A stretch of 64,000 nucleotides of DNA, from assembly GCA_023231425.1 (NCBI GenBank), contig JALNVI010000002.1:11915-75914 (forward strand), written 5' to 3'. The notes beneath the pieces are model-generated. The model made no database searches. It worked only from the letters and a program-made list of their open reading frames with translations, and was not told the origin of the DNA. Below, piece after piece: positions 41,014 to 49,494 of the stretch. The position numbers and the translations under genes are program-made. Within the stretch, counting starts at the first letter, position 1. Every line of letters starts with the position of its first letter. Source of the stretch: Desulforhopalus sp. (GTDB lineage: Bacteria > Desulfobacterota > Desulfobulbia > Desulfobulbales > Desulfocapsaceae).

Positions 41014-43218
41014 ATGAACCATCTTGAGATGATCGTCGCCGGGTGCCACTACGACCCCTTTCAATACCTTGGAGCACACTTTGAAGAGGGACCCGGAAAA
41101 GTGGTTGTTCGCACCATACGCCCCGGCGCGATGAAGGTGGGATTTCGTCACGGTGACAAAATTACCCTGATGAATAAAATTCACGAGGCCGGAGTGTTTG
41201 AGTGCGTGTTAGACCGCGCGACGCTCAGTGATCCGGATCTCAACCCTTTCAGTTATCAGTTCATCATCACCTGGCCAGGGGGATATACCTTTTCAACCAA
41301 TGATCCCTACCGCTTTCCGGTCCTCCTCGGAGAGGAAGACCGTTATCTCTTCAATAAAGGTGAAAACTACCAGCTCTACAACCACCTCGGTGCCCATCGC
41401 ATCATGGTGGACGGCATAAACGGTACGGTTTTCCGCGTCTGGGCTCCCAACGCCCGCTCCGTCTCAGTAATTGGGGATTTCAGCAACTGGAGTAAACTCA
41501 CCTATCAGATGCGCACCCTCGGTGTTTCCGGAATATGGGAACTCTTCATTCCCCAGATGGAAGAGAATATCGTGTACAAATTTCTCGTCTCAGGAAGAGA
41601 CGGCGTTGACCGGGAAAAGAGTGACCCCTTCCAGTTCTTCGGCGAGGTACGGCCCCGCACCGGGTCAATTATCCGCAAAGTTGATACTTACCCATGGGAA
41701 GACTCCGAATGGCAGCAAAAGAAAGAGACATACGATCCCTATAAAAAGCCGATGTCGATCTATGAGGTCCATCCCGGTTCATGGAAACGTGATCCAGACG
41801 ATCCGGAACGTTTCCTCACATGGAAAGAACTGGCGGATATGCTTGTACCGTATGTGAAGGAGAGGGGTTTCACCCATATTGAATTCATGCCGGTGGCAGA
41901 ACACCCGCTTGATGAATCATGGGGCTATCAGATCACGTCACCCTTTTCCATTACCAGCCGCTACGGCATCCCCGAAGAGTTCATGGCCCTCGTGAATCTC
42001 TGCCATCAAAATGATATTGGCGTGATTCTCGACTGGGTTCCGGCTCACTTCCCCACCGACAGCCACAGTCTCGGACGTTTTGATGGAACAGCTCTCTACG
42101 AGCATGACGATCCACGCAAAGGTTTTCATCCTGACTGGGGCACATACATTTACAACTATGGCCGTAACGAAGTGAGCAATTTTCTCATCGCCAACGCCCT
42201 TTTCTGGCTGGACAAGTATCACATTGACGGCCTGCGGGTGGATGCCGTTGCCTCCATGCTCTATCTTGACTACTCTCGCGAGGAAGGCGAATGGGTGCCC
42301 AACGAATTTGGAGGGCGCGAGAACCTTGAGGCGATCAGTTTCATCCGTCATCTCAATGCAACGGTCTACCGCGAATTTCCCAATACGCTGATGATCGCTG
42401 AAGAATCCACTGCCTTTGCCGGTGTTTCCAAACCTACCGATGAAAATGGCCTCGGTTTCGGTTTCAAGTGGAACATGGGATGGATGAACGACACTCTCAG
42501 CTATTTTGGCGAGGATCCGCTGTTTCGTAAATATCATCACGACGAGATAACCTTTTCGATCATCTACGCCTTCTCAGAAAACTTTATTCTACCCCTCTCC
42601 CACGATGAGGTAGTACACGGCAAGCACTCACTGATGGATAAATTCCCCGGCGGACGCTGGGAAAAATTTGCCAACCAGCGTCTCCTTTTCACCATGATGT
42701 GGCTGCACCCCGGGAAGAAACTGCTCTTCATGGGTGGTGAATTCGGTCAGTGGCGAGAGTGGAACTGCAAGCAGAGCCTCGACTGGCATCTGCTGCAAGA
42801 GAGCGACCATCAGCTGCTCCAGGCTTTTCTCTCCAGACTCAATGCAGTATACAAGGAGAATCCGGCCCTGTGGGAAAAAGACTATGAGGGAGACGGCTTC
42901 CGCTGGATTGATCTGCAGGATCGTGATAATTCCATTCTCAGCTTTGCCCGCATCGCCGACGATCGCAGAGATCATGTAATTTGCCTGCTAAATTTCACCC
43001 CGCAGATACTCTCCGCCTACCCGCTGGGACTGCTGGAGAATGTGGATTATGAAGTTATCTGTTCCTCAGACGACCGTTGTTTCGGCGGGGCAGGAGTTTC
43101 AAAGACGGGAACGGTGGTACATCCTGTAAATGAACCCTGGGCAGAGGCGCCCTGTCGGACCACCATTGATCTCGGCCCGCTCTCCGGCATCATCCTGAAA
43201 CCAGTAAGGCTGCCTTGA
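41014..43218 (+). CDS. glgB: 1,4-alpha-glucan branching enzyme
   Basis: Makes alpha-1,6 branches in glycogen. 734 residues: N-terminal N1 module (HYDPFQYLGAHFEEG), CBM48 (FRVWAPNARSVSVIGDFSNW), and GH13 barrel with nucleophile Asp in GLRVDAVASMLYLDY, acid/base Glu in LMIAEESTAFAG, and LPLSHDEVVHGK. GGAGAG lies upstream. The last codons and the TGA fall within the left end of a family A repeat (AAGGCTGCCTTGA), so the C-terminus is set by the repeat. No other glg gene is adjacent. Confidence 0.96.
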   Translation: MNHLEMIVAGCHYDPFQYLGAHFEEGPGKVVVRTIRPGAMKVGFRHGDKITLMNKIHEAGVFECVLDRATLSDPDLNPFSYQFIITWPGGYTFSTNDPYRFPVLLGEEDRYLFNKGENYQLYNHLGAHRIMVDGINGTVFRVWAPNARSVSVIGDFSNWSKLTYQMRTLGVSGIWELFIPQMEENIVYKFLVSGRDGVDREKSDPFQFFGEVRPRTGSIIRKVDTYPWEDSEWQQKKETYDPYKKPMSIYEVHPGSWKRDPDDPERFLTWKELADMLVPYVKERGFTHIEFMPVAEHPLDESWGYQITSPFSITSRYGIPEEFMALVNLCHQNDIGVILDWVPAHFPTDSHSLGRFDGTALYEHDDPRKGFHPDWGTYIYNYGRNEVSNFLIANALFWLDKYHIDGLRVDAVASMLYLDYSREEGEWVPNEFGGRENLEAISFIRHLNATVYREFPNTLMIAEESTAFAGVSKPTDENGLGFGFKWNMGWMNDTLSYFGEDPLFRKYHHDEITFSIIYAFSENFILPLSHDEVVHGKHSLMDKFPGGRWEKFANQRLLFTMMWLHPGKKLLFMGGEFGQWREWNCKQSLDWHLLQESDHQLLQAFLSRLNAVYKENPALWEKDYEGDGFRWIDLQDRDNSILSFARIADDRRDHVICLLNFTPQILSAYPLGLLENVDYEVICSSDDRCFGGAGVSKTGTVVHPVNEPWAEAPCRTTIDLGPLSGIILKPVRLP

Positions 43219-43406
43219 AGCAGCTTGTATTTCGTTCATATTAGAGGCACAGGAGGAAATTTACCACAGGAACTTATACCGGGGCATACCGTTTATCACT
43301 GGTGTTACTGATCACGGAATCCAGCGCTTACCTGGAGTATAACGTTTATCTCCGGAGATAATTTTTTGACTGTAACGAAGAAGATGGGCGATTATTCAAG
43401 GTACCC
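43208..43406 (+). repeat. Family A repeat (about 199 bp) overlapping the glgB stop
   Basis: AAGGCTGCCTTGAAGCAGC at the left, TTGTATTTCGTTCATATT, AGGCACAGGAGGAAATTTACC, an expanded middle, GGAGATAATTTTTTGACTG, and GCGATTATTCAAGGTACCC. The glgB TGA (43216-43218) lies inside the terminal repeat. Confidence 0.75.
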
Positions 43407-43427
43407 ATAAGATAACAAGGGGGAAAA

Positions 43428-43628
43428 ATGGATTTGAAACCAAAAGGGGAAAAGATGAAGCAGGCACTGCATGATTTCAGTGACTCGCTTCATCTTGACA
43501 AGATTGAGGATGCCGCAGGCCGCAAGGCCCTGGTGAGCAAAATAATTCTTAAATACGATCTTTCTCCTCTGGAAGAAGAGTTTTTTCGTCGTCAGGTACA
43601 GACGGAGAGTCCTCCAGCTTCGGTCTGA
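43428..43628 (+). CDS. Small hypothetical protein (66 aa)
   Basis: A short helical, charged protein (MKQALHDFSDSLHLDKIEDA, then KIILKYDLSPLEEEFFRRQ) with a good ribosome site AAGGGGG five bases before the ATG. It starts 21 bases after a family A repeat and overlaps the 3' end of the convergent glycosyltransferase by 80 bases. I do not recognise it. The clear ribosome site and amphipathic pattern favour a real gene; the overlap argues against it. Confidence 0.4.
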   Translation: MDLKPKGEKMKQALHDFSDSLHLDKIEDAAGRKALVSKIILKYDLSPLEEEFFRRQVQTESPPASV

Positions 43629-45924
43629 AGCCGCAACGCTGATATACCAGATCGCCATAAAAGCTGAGAGTTTTTCGACACATGGCCCGGGCGCTGAAGT
43701 ATTTAAGCACACGACTGCGGTTACGCTCTCCCATCTCATGGATCTTTTCCGGGCTGTCTCGCATCAGGGTAATCGCTTCGCGCAGGGCAGCGGCAAGAGC
43801 CTCGGTATCCGAAGGCTTCACCAGCCAGCCGTTCTCCCCCTCCACAACCGTCTCCAGACTTCCCCCATGGGCGGTAACTATCACCGGACACCCCATGGCC
43901 ATCGCCTCCACCGTCGTTCGTCCAAAGGCCTCCGGTTCCGAACTGGACGCTGATACCACCAGGTCTGCAAGGGTAAATGCGGCGGGCATATCGCCACAAT
44001 ACCCAACCATTTTTATCTTATCCCCCGCTCCGCAGGCATCAATAACTTTCTGCAGCTCCTCGGTATACCCGGGATTATCCTGGGTATCACCGATGATCAC
44101 TGCCTGAAAATCGAGATCACGCAACTGTGCCACGGCACCGATAAAATACTTCTGCCCTTTGAGCCGGGTCAGACGCCCCGGCAGCGCCACAATGGGTCTG
44201 GTTGCCGTGATGTTCCATGCGGAACAGAGTGCATCAATACGTAAATGGCTGATACTATCGGGCGAAAATGCAACCTCATCCACACCACGAAAGATAAGCT
44301 GCACATTCTTCGTTCGCCCGTAGTGCTCAGCGATATGCTGTTTGATAGCATCGGAAACAGCAATCACGCCATCCCCCTTCGCCATCACAGCACTGTAGGC
44401 ATTGACCGAATAGAAACCATGAAAGGTGGTAACCAGCACCGGCCGCTTTGTTCTCGGCAGAGTCAGCCAGGCAAGGCGCCCAATCCAGGCAGGCATGCGG
44501 GAACGAAGATGGAGAATATGTACATGCTCCCGTTTTATCAGGCTGCGCATGGCGGGAATAAGAAGAAGAGCAAGGGGAGACTTGCTGCCGATACGCATGC
44601 AAAAGTGGGTAGAACCTTCACTTTCAAGCTGAGGCACCAGTCGGCCACCGCCAGAAACCACCAGACTGCGGTGACAGTGACTGACAAGATAGCGCCCCAC
44701 CTCCAGGGTTCCACGCTCCACACCGCCGCTGTTCAACTCGGGAAGCAACTGCATGACAGTGAGTTTCTGCTGAGAAAAAAACTCCTGCTTCTCCTGTATC
44801 AGTTCACTGTAGAGTTCAAAAGTAGCGCGGCACATCGCCTCGTTGGTAAAGTGGGCAAGCACTCGCTCCCGTCCAGCCCTGCCGTAACGGACACATCGTT
44901 CAGGATCAGCAAGGGCCTCATCCATAGCCATGGCAAGCTCCTTCGCATCCCTCGGTTTCACAAGCCAGCCGGTCTTCCCTTTCACCACCGTCTCCAGAGA
45001 TCCGCCATGGGCGGTGGCAATCACCGGCCGGGCCATCGCCATTCCCTCAATGGCCACCTTGCCGAAGGCTTCCGGCTGGGTAGAAGAAGATATGATAATA
45101 TCGGCGAGCAGATAGGCTGCAGGCATATCACTGCAATGCCCCACCATCTTCACCCGCTCACTCAAACCTCGGCTGGAGATGAGATCACGCAACCTGCGGA
45201 AGTATGCCAGATTTTCATCCGTATCCCCTATAATAAGGCAGATGGCATTCTCGTACTGCAAGCTGGCCATCGCCTCTATCAGCACCTCCTGACCTTTTAA
45301 CAGGGTTATTCGGCCAGGAAGGACAATGACACGTTTTCCCTCCTGCCCCTGCAGCCATTTTTTCTGCAGCCGTTCCACCCGCTCCGGCGCGACATTGTCT
45401 GCATTAAAGGCCTCCGCCGCAAAACCGCCGTGGATCAAACGAAGTTTCCCCTCATCGGGGTGATAATACTTGCGAATATGCTCGTAAATTGATTCAGAGA
45501 CAGCCACAACCCTTTCGCCGCGAGTCATAATCCGCGAATAAGAGTTGATGGAGTAGAATCCGTGAAAGGTGGTAACCAGCGAGGGGCGCAGATATTCTGG
45601 CAGAGAGCGCCAGGCAAGCCAGCCGATCCAGGCAGGAAGTCGCGAGCGCAAGTGCAGGATATCGATATGTTCAGAGAGAAAAAGCTTGCGCAACGTCCAG
45701 ACATAGGGGATACAGCGCGGGTTTTTGTCGCCAATCCCAGCCCAGCAAAGATGAATACACCCGGCCTTTTCAAGGGAAGCGACAAGACGCCCCCCTGCAG
45801 AAATGACAATGGAGCGGTGCCCCTGTCTGGCGAGATAAATCGCCAGATCAACAGTTTCACCTTCAACACCGCCTTCCTCAAGTTCTGGGAGAATCTGTAC
45901 TACTGTTAATTTCCGGGCCACCAT
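43549..45924 (-). CDS. Tandem double GT4 glycosyltransferase
   Basis: 791 residues made of two complete GT-B fold units, residues 1-386 and 387 to about 765. Both start alike (KLTVVQILPELEEGGVE; KLTVMQLLPELNSGGVE), both have ILHLRSR-PAWIG, VTTFHGFYS and LPGR-T-LKGQ, and both end with the GT4 nucleotide-sugar motif (EAFGKVAIE and EAFGRTTVE, E-x7-E) followed by HGGSLETVV. Both halves therefore look catalytically competent. Single GT4 enzymes are about 370-400 residues. The gene overlaps its upstream ELM1-like neighbour by 19 bases. A role in LPS core or other surface glycan synthesis is inferred; donor and acceptor are unknown. Confidence 0.9.
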   Translation of the reverse strand: MVARKLTVVQILPELEEGGVEGETVDLAIYLARQGHRSIVISAGGRLVASLEKAGCIHLCWAGIGDKNPRCIPYVWTLRKLFLSEHIDILHLRSRLPAWIGWLAWRSLPEYLRPSLVTTFHGFYSINSYSRIMTRGERVVAVSESIYEHIRKYYHPDEGKLRLIHGGFAAEAFNADNVAPERVERLQKKWLQGQEGKRVIVLPGRITLLKGQEVLIEAMASLQYENAICLIIGDTDENLAYFRRLRDLISSRGLSERVKMVGHCSDMPAAYLLADIIISSSTQPEAFGKVAIEGMAMARPVIATAHGGSLETVVKGKTGWLVKPRDAKELAMAMDEALADPERCVRYGRAGRERVLAHFTNEAMCRATFELYSELIQEKQEFFSQQKLTVMQLLPELNSGGVERGTLEVGRYLVSHCHRSLVVSGGGRLVPQLESEGSTHFCMRIGSKSPLALLLIPAMRSLIKREHVHILHLRSRMPAWIGRLAWLTLPRTKRPVLVTTFHGFYSVNAYSAVMAKGDGVIAVSDAIKQHIAEHYGRTKNVQLIFRGVDEVAFSPDSISHLRIDALCSAWNITATRPIVALPGRLTRLKGQKYFIGAVAQLRDLDFQAVIIGDTQDNPGYTEELQKVIDACGAGDKIKMVGYCGDMPAAFTLADLVVSASSSEPEAFGRTTVEAMAMGCPVIVTAHGGSLETVVEGENGWLVKPSDTEALAAALREAITLMRDSPEKIHEMGERNRSRVLKYFSARAMCRKTLSFYGDLVYQRCGFRPKLEDSPSVPDDEKTLLPEEKDRI

Positions 45925-46832
45925 TTTTCCAATATTATATCGGCGCAGCGTTGCGCCTCATTGAGCACAGCCGAAACGGCACCGTGCGGTTCACCTTTGC
46001 ACCAGTCGGCGAAGGGACGCACATAGCCCCTCTCCTCCAGCATCCTCTCATTGTATGCGTGTTTCCCCTGCAGGTCCTTCCAGCGAATGGGGAAAATATT
46101 GACCCGACAGCCAGAGGAAAGTGCCTCATAGAGCATGGAGATGGAATCACTCGTCAGCCATACCTCAGATGCAAGGTCATACTGCATCTCAATCCACCCC
46201 TTTGCGGTCTCCTTCCAATGGAAAAATTGCACGCCATATTCCCCGCAGAGACAAGCCACTGCCTCGGAAGTACTCTTCGGGGTGCGCGGAGAGTTCGTAA
46301 CAACCCAATGGCCCCCACCTTTCAACACCTCCTCAAGCTGCGAGAGGAGTTGTGCTTCATCCCACTCCAGCCAGGGATTAAGACCGCCGATGCAGATAAG
46401 TCCTTTATCCTCCTCATGCCCGTCTCTGTCAACACAGGAACTGGGTGCACCAAGGGTAGAGATAATATTCTCCGCAGGGGGCACGCGATCGTGCATGGGA
46501 ATAAAACAGAGACTGAAGAGGTGACGAAAACCGTGTCCCGGTGTCATGCAGGTACAAACCGGAACGCCATATTTCCTGCCAAGGGTGAGGGCCGTAAGAT
46601 GCGTCTTGCCTCCGGTACAGAGAATGAGGTCTACCCCGGGAATTGGCTGCCGTCTCCGACTGAGACGGGGAAGAAAAAAAGCGACAAGAGCTTTCAACTG
46701 AGAAGATGTATCGCACCCCACTTTTAATGATGTCAGCTCCACCTCACAGCGACGCCTGAGAGCAGCAACGATTCCGAGGGTCTGCTTTTCGTGGCCGGGC
46801 CGGCCATCGACAACGGCAAGAACATGGAGCAC
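45906..46832 (-). CDS. ELM1/GtrOC1-family predicted nucleoside-diphosphate-sugar epimerase or glycosyltransferase
   Basis: 308 residues of the former DUF1022 family. Seen: VVDGRPGHEKQTLGIV at the start, LILCTGGKTHLTALTLGRKYGVPVC, ICIGGLNP, VVTNSPRTPKST and VWLTSDSISMLYEALSSGC, which resembles the donor-binding part of GT-B enzymes. Its neighbour, overlapping by 19 bases, is the double GT4 protein, which points to envelope glycan synthesis. Family biochemistry is not settled. Confidence 0.82.
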   Translation of the reverse strand: MLHVLAVVDGRPGHEKQTLGIVAALRRRCEVELTSLKVGCDTSSQLKALVAFFLPRLSRRRQPIPGVDLILCTGGKTHLTALTLGRKYGVPVCTCMTPGHGFRHLFSLCFIPMHDRVPPAENIISTLGAPSSCVDRDGHEEDKGLICIGGLNPWLEWDEAQLLSQLEEVLKGGGHWVVTNSPRTPKSTSEAVACLCGEYGVQFFHWKETAKGWIEMQYDLASEVWLTSDSISMLYEALSSGCRVNIFPIRWKDLQGKHAYNERMLEERGYVRPFADWCKGEPHGAVSAVLNEAQRCADIILEKWWPGN

Positions 46833-46947
46833 GGCAATACCTTTTCAGGGAGAAGTGGATGAAGGATAAAAATGTAAGAAAAGAAACGGATATTTCAGTC
46901 CCCCAAAATACCCACAAGACCTTCATAATACCAGGAAAAACTCAGCG

Positions 46948-49221
46948 TTACGCCTCCGAAGACGGCTTTCCATAACCTTGAGGACGGGGACGCCCATCCT
47001 CCGGAGGTCCTTGAGGACGACGCCCGCTCCCTGCCAGTTTGAGCACAATCTGGTTGGTGTTGTGCAACCGTTTGGAAAGCGAGGAGAAGAGATGACGTGA
47101 GACCTCTGGATATTTCTCAATGAGTTCCTCAAGCTTGTTCCCTGGATAACGCTTCACCGCGCTCCGGCCCATACTGATAATTGACGCCGTCCGTTCTTCA
47201 CCGGTGATGGCGGCCATTTCCCCGAAGTAATCACCCGGTTCTGTAATCTCGGCAATTTTTTTGCCGCCTTTGACAACAGAAAGCCCGCCGCGCAGTAATT
47301 TAAAGAAATCGATATCGGTATTCCCCTCACGAAGAATAATATCACCATCTTCATAAATTTCCTCATCGGGATTCACGAGGTAGGCAGGCAGACTCTCCTT
47401 ATAGGCTGTGGTTCGGCGCAGGACCTCTTCCAACGAGGTGACCCCCTGACGGACTTTTTCGAGCGCAGCCTCACGCAACGGGATCATTCCGTCTTTAATG
47501 GCCACCTTGCGCAGCTGATCTTCAGGAACATTGGCATTTATTGCTTTGCTGACCTCTTCGGTCATCTCCATCAATTCAAAGAAACCAACCCGTCCCTTAT
47601 AGCCAAGACCGTTACACTGCGGGCAGCCTTTGGGACCATAAATCTTCAATTTGTCGAGTTCTTTCTCCTGGAAACCCATCCGAAGCAACTCTTCTTTCTC
47701 GTAGTGCACCTCCTGCTTGCAATTGCTGCAGAGACGTCTGCCAAGACGCTGCGAAAGCACCATGGAGACAGAGGAGGCAAGCATGTAAGAGGGGATACCA
47801 ATATCTACAAGACGGCCGATGGTCGCCGGGGAGTTGTTAGTATGCAGAGTTGAGAAGACAAGGTGACCGGTCATGGCGGCCCTGATGGCAATCTCAGCAG
47901 TTTCGTAATCACGAATCTCACCAACCATGATGATGTCAGGGTCCTGACGAAGGAAGGCTTTAAGGGCGGCGGCAAAGGTCATCCCTACATCCTGCTGCAC
48001 ATTAACCTGGTTGATTCCCTTGAAGTTAAATTCCACCGGATCTTCTACAGTAAGAATTTTGATACTCTCACTGTTCATGGAGTTGAGCGCGGAGTAGAGA
48101 GTAACGGTTTTCCCGGAACCTGTCGGCCCCGTAACAAGGAGCAGCCCCTGGGGATTGTCCAAACACCGCTTAAGCCTCTCAAAGGTCTCAGGCTCAAAAC
48201 CAAGTTTGGTGAGGTCAACGTTGAGTGAACTCTTATCCAGAATACGCAGAACCACCGATTCTCCCCACAGGGTCGGGAGCGAAGAGACACGGAAATCAAC
48301 GGAGCGGTTTTTGCCCATCCGCATCTTGATCCGACCGTCCTGCGGAACCCGGCGCTCGGTGATATCGAGCTTGGCAAGAATCTTCATCCGGGTAATGAGG
48401 GCATTCTTGATAGTCAGGGGAAGGTTCATGGACTTGAACAGCGAACCGTCTTTCCGATAGCGAACCTGCATTGATTTCTCATACGGTTCGATGTGAATAT
48501 CGGAAACACCGTCCTGAACAGCCTTGATAAGAATCCCGTTCACCAGCTTGATAATCGGCGCATCTGAGGCGTTGAACTGGTCTTCAAAAGCCACCTCATC
48601 ACCCAGGTCGATCTCGAAATCATCGGCGGCCTCGGCCACAATGGATCCGAAGTCTTCTACCTCGGTAACCTCATCCTCCTCTTCAATTTCGACAGTTCCA
48701 AATCCGCCGAGCAGCGTTTCGGCCTCCTCTTTATCAATCTTGTAATACTTGATACAGGCATCAACGATATCCCTTTCAAGGGACACACAGGCGGAGATAT
48801 CCATGTGGATCGCCTCCTGCATCGCTTCAATGGCCTGGATATCACACGGCTCCGCCATGGTCACCTGCATCGTATTACCGGCAATACGCAGGGGAAAGGC
48901 CATGTGTCTTTTCGCCAGATCCCAGGGAAAGAGTTTCAGGACACTGGCAGAGGGGACTTCCTGATCAAGAGAAACCGGCGGGAAATTCTGCCGACTGAGG
49001 AAATTGAAGACGGTGTCATTGTCAATATAATCGAGACGGCGAAGAATAGCTCCGAGATGCCCACCCTCGCGATTAAGGATCTTCTTTGCCTCCTCCATCT
49101 GCGAAGGGGTGATGTAACCCGCCTTGCCAAGCATTTCACCAATTTTCAGCTTGCCCGCACCGGACTGATCTCGCACCACTCTTTTCCTCGGTCCCCGCGT
49201 TGATCCTGCGCCGATTACCAT
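46948..49221 (-). CDS. PilB/GspE-type secretion ATPase with C-terminal cyclic-nucleotide-binding domain
   Basis: 757 residues. Residues about 24-150 resemble the MshEN domain that can bind c-di-GMP (KIGEMLGKAGYITPSQMEEA). An acidic linker follows. The T2SSE ATPase has Walker A GPTGSGKTVTLYS near residue 365, the Asp box LRQDPDIIMVGEIRDYETAE, HTNNSPATIGRL, and the Cys4 motif CSNC...CPQCNGLGYKGR. Residues about 612-730 are a cNMP-binding fold with PGDYFGEMAAITGEERTAS; Glu and Arg of the phosphate-binding cassette are present. No other pilus or type II secretion gene is nearby. Confidence 0.9.
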   Translation of the reverse strand: MVIGAGSTRGPRKRVVRDQSGAGKLKIGEMLGKAGYITPSQMEEAKKILNREGGHLGAILRRLDYIDNDTVFNFLSRQNFPPVSLDQEVPSASVLKLFPWDLAKRHMAFPLRIAGNTMQVTMAEPCDIQAIEAMQEAIHMDISACVSLERDIVDACIKYYKIDKEEAETLLGGFGTVEIEEEDEVTEVEDFGSIVAEAADDFEIDLGDEVAFEDQFNASDAPIIKLVNGILIKAVQDGVSDIHIEPYEKSMQVRYRKDGSLFKSMNLPLTIKNALITRMKILAKLDITERRVPQDGRIKMRMGKNRSVDFRVSSLPTLWGESVVLRILDKSSLNVDLTKLGFEPETFERLKRCLDNPQGLLLVTGPTGSGKTVTLYSALNSMNSESIKILTVEDPVEFNFKGINQVNVQQDVGMTFAAALKAFLRQDPDIIMVGEIRDYETAEIAIRAAMTGHLVFSTLHTNNSPATIGRLVDIGIPSYMLASSVSMVLSQRLGRRLCSNCKQEVHYEKEELLRMGFQEKELDKLKIYGPKGCPQCNGLGYKGRVGFFELMEMTEEVSKAINANVPEDQLRKVAIKDGMIPLREAALEKVRQGVTSLEEVLRRTTAYKESLPAYLVNPDEEIYEDGDIILREGNTDIDFFKLLRGGLSVVKGGKKIAEITEPGDYFGEMAAITGEERTASIISMGRSAVKRYPGNKLEELIEKYPEVSRHLFSSLSKRLHNTNQIVLKLAGSGRRPQGPPEDGRPRPQGYGKPSSEA

Positions 49222-49410
49222 ATTCTTTCATCCATTTAAAAATTTTCGGCAGTTCTGTTTTGCATACAGCCAGCCTTTTCGGTCCCGTAAAATCATAATC
49301 AAAGAGCAGAGCTGTCTTCTGCCAGGAAAATCCTCATGTCCTTCCGAAAGGAGTAACGACAAGCTACTCTTTATTCAATAAAAACTAATATTTAGATTAT
49401 ACCCGCAGCA

Positions 49411-49453
49411 TAAAAAAAAATCTTCTCTTTTCCTGAAAAAAAAGAGAAGATTT
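49411..49453 (-). terminator. Rho-independent terminator of nifU-nifS
   Basis: AAATCTTCTCTTTT (49418-49431) and AAAAGAGAAGATTT (49440-49453) form a perfect 14-bp stem, and on the minus strand a T run follows. It lies about 40 bases beyond the nifS stop. Confidence 0.8.
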
Positions 49454-49494
49454 CTAATAAAAAGATTCGTTTTTACCGCTTTTTTTTGTCTTCT

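Noticed and set aside
43219..43427. glgB stop as evidence of truncation by the repeat
   Set aside because: The branching enzyme keeps its full catalytic and C-terminal domains; only the last few residues come from the repeat, so it is not a broken gene.
46859..46975. A 38-codon plus-strand frame with GGGAG upstream, between the ELM1-like and PilB-like genes
   Set aside because: It is very short, runs antisense into the PilB-like C-terminus and resembles nothing; chance is the simpler reading.
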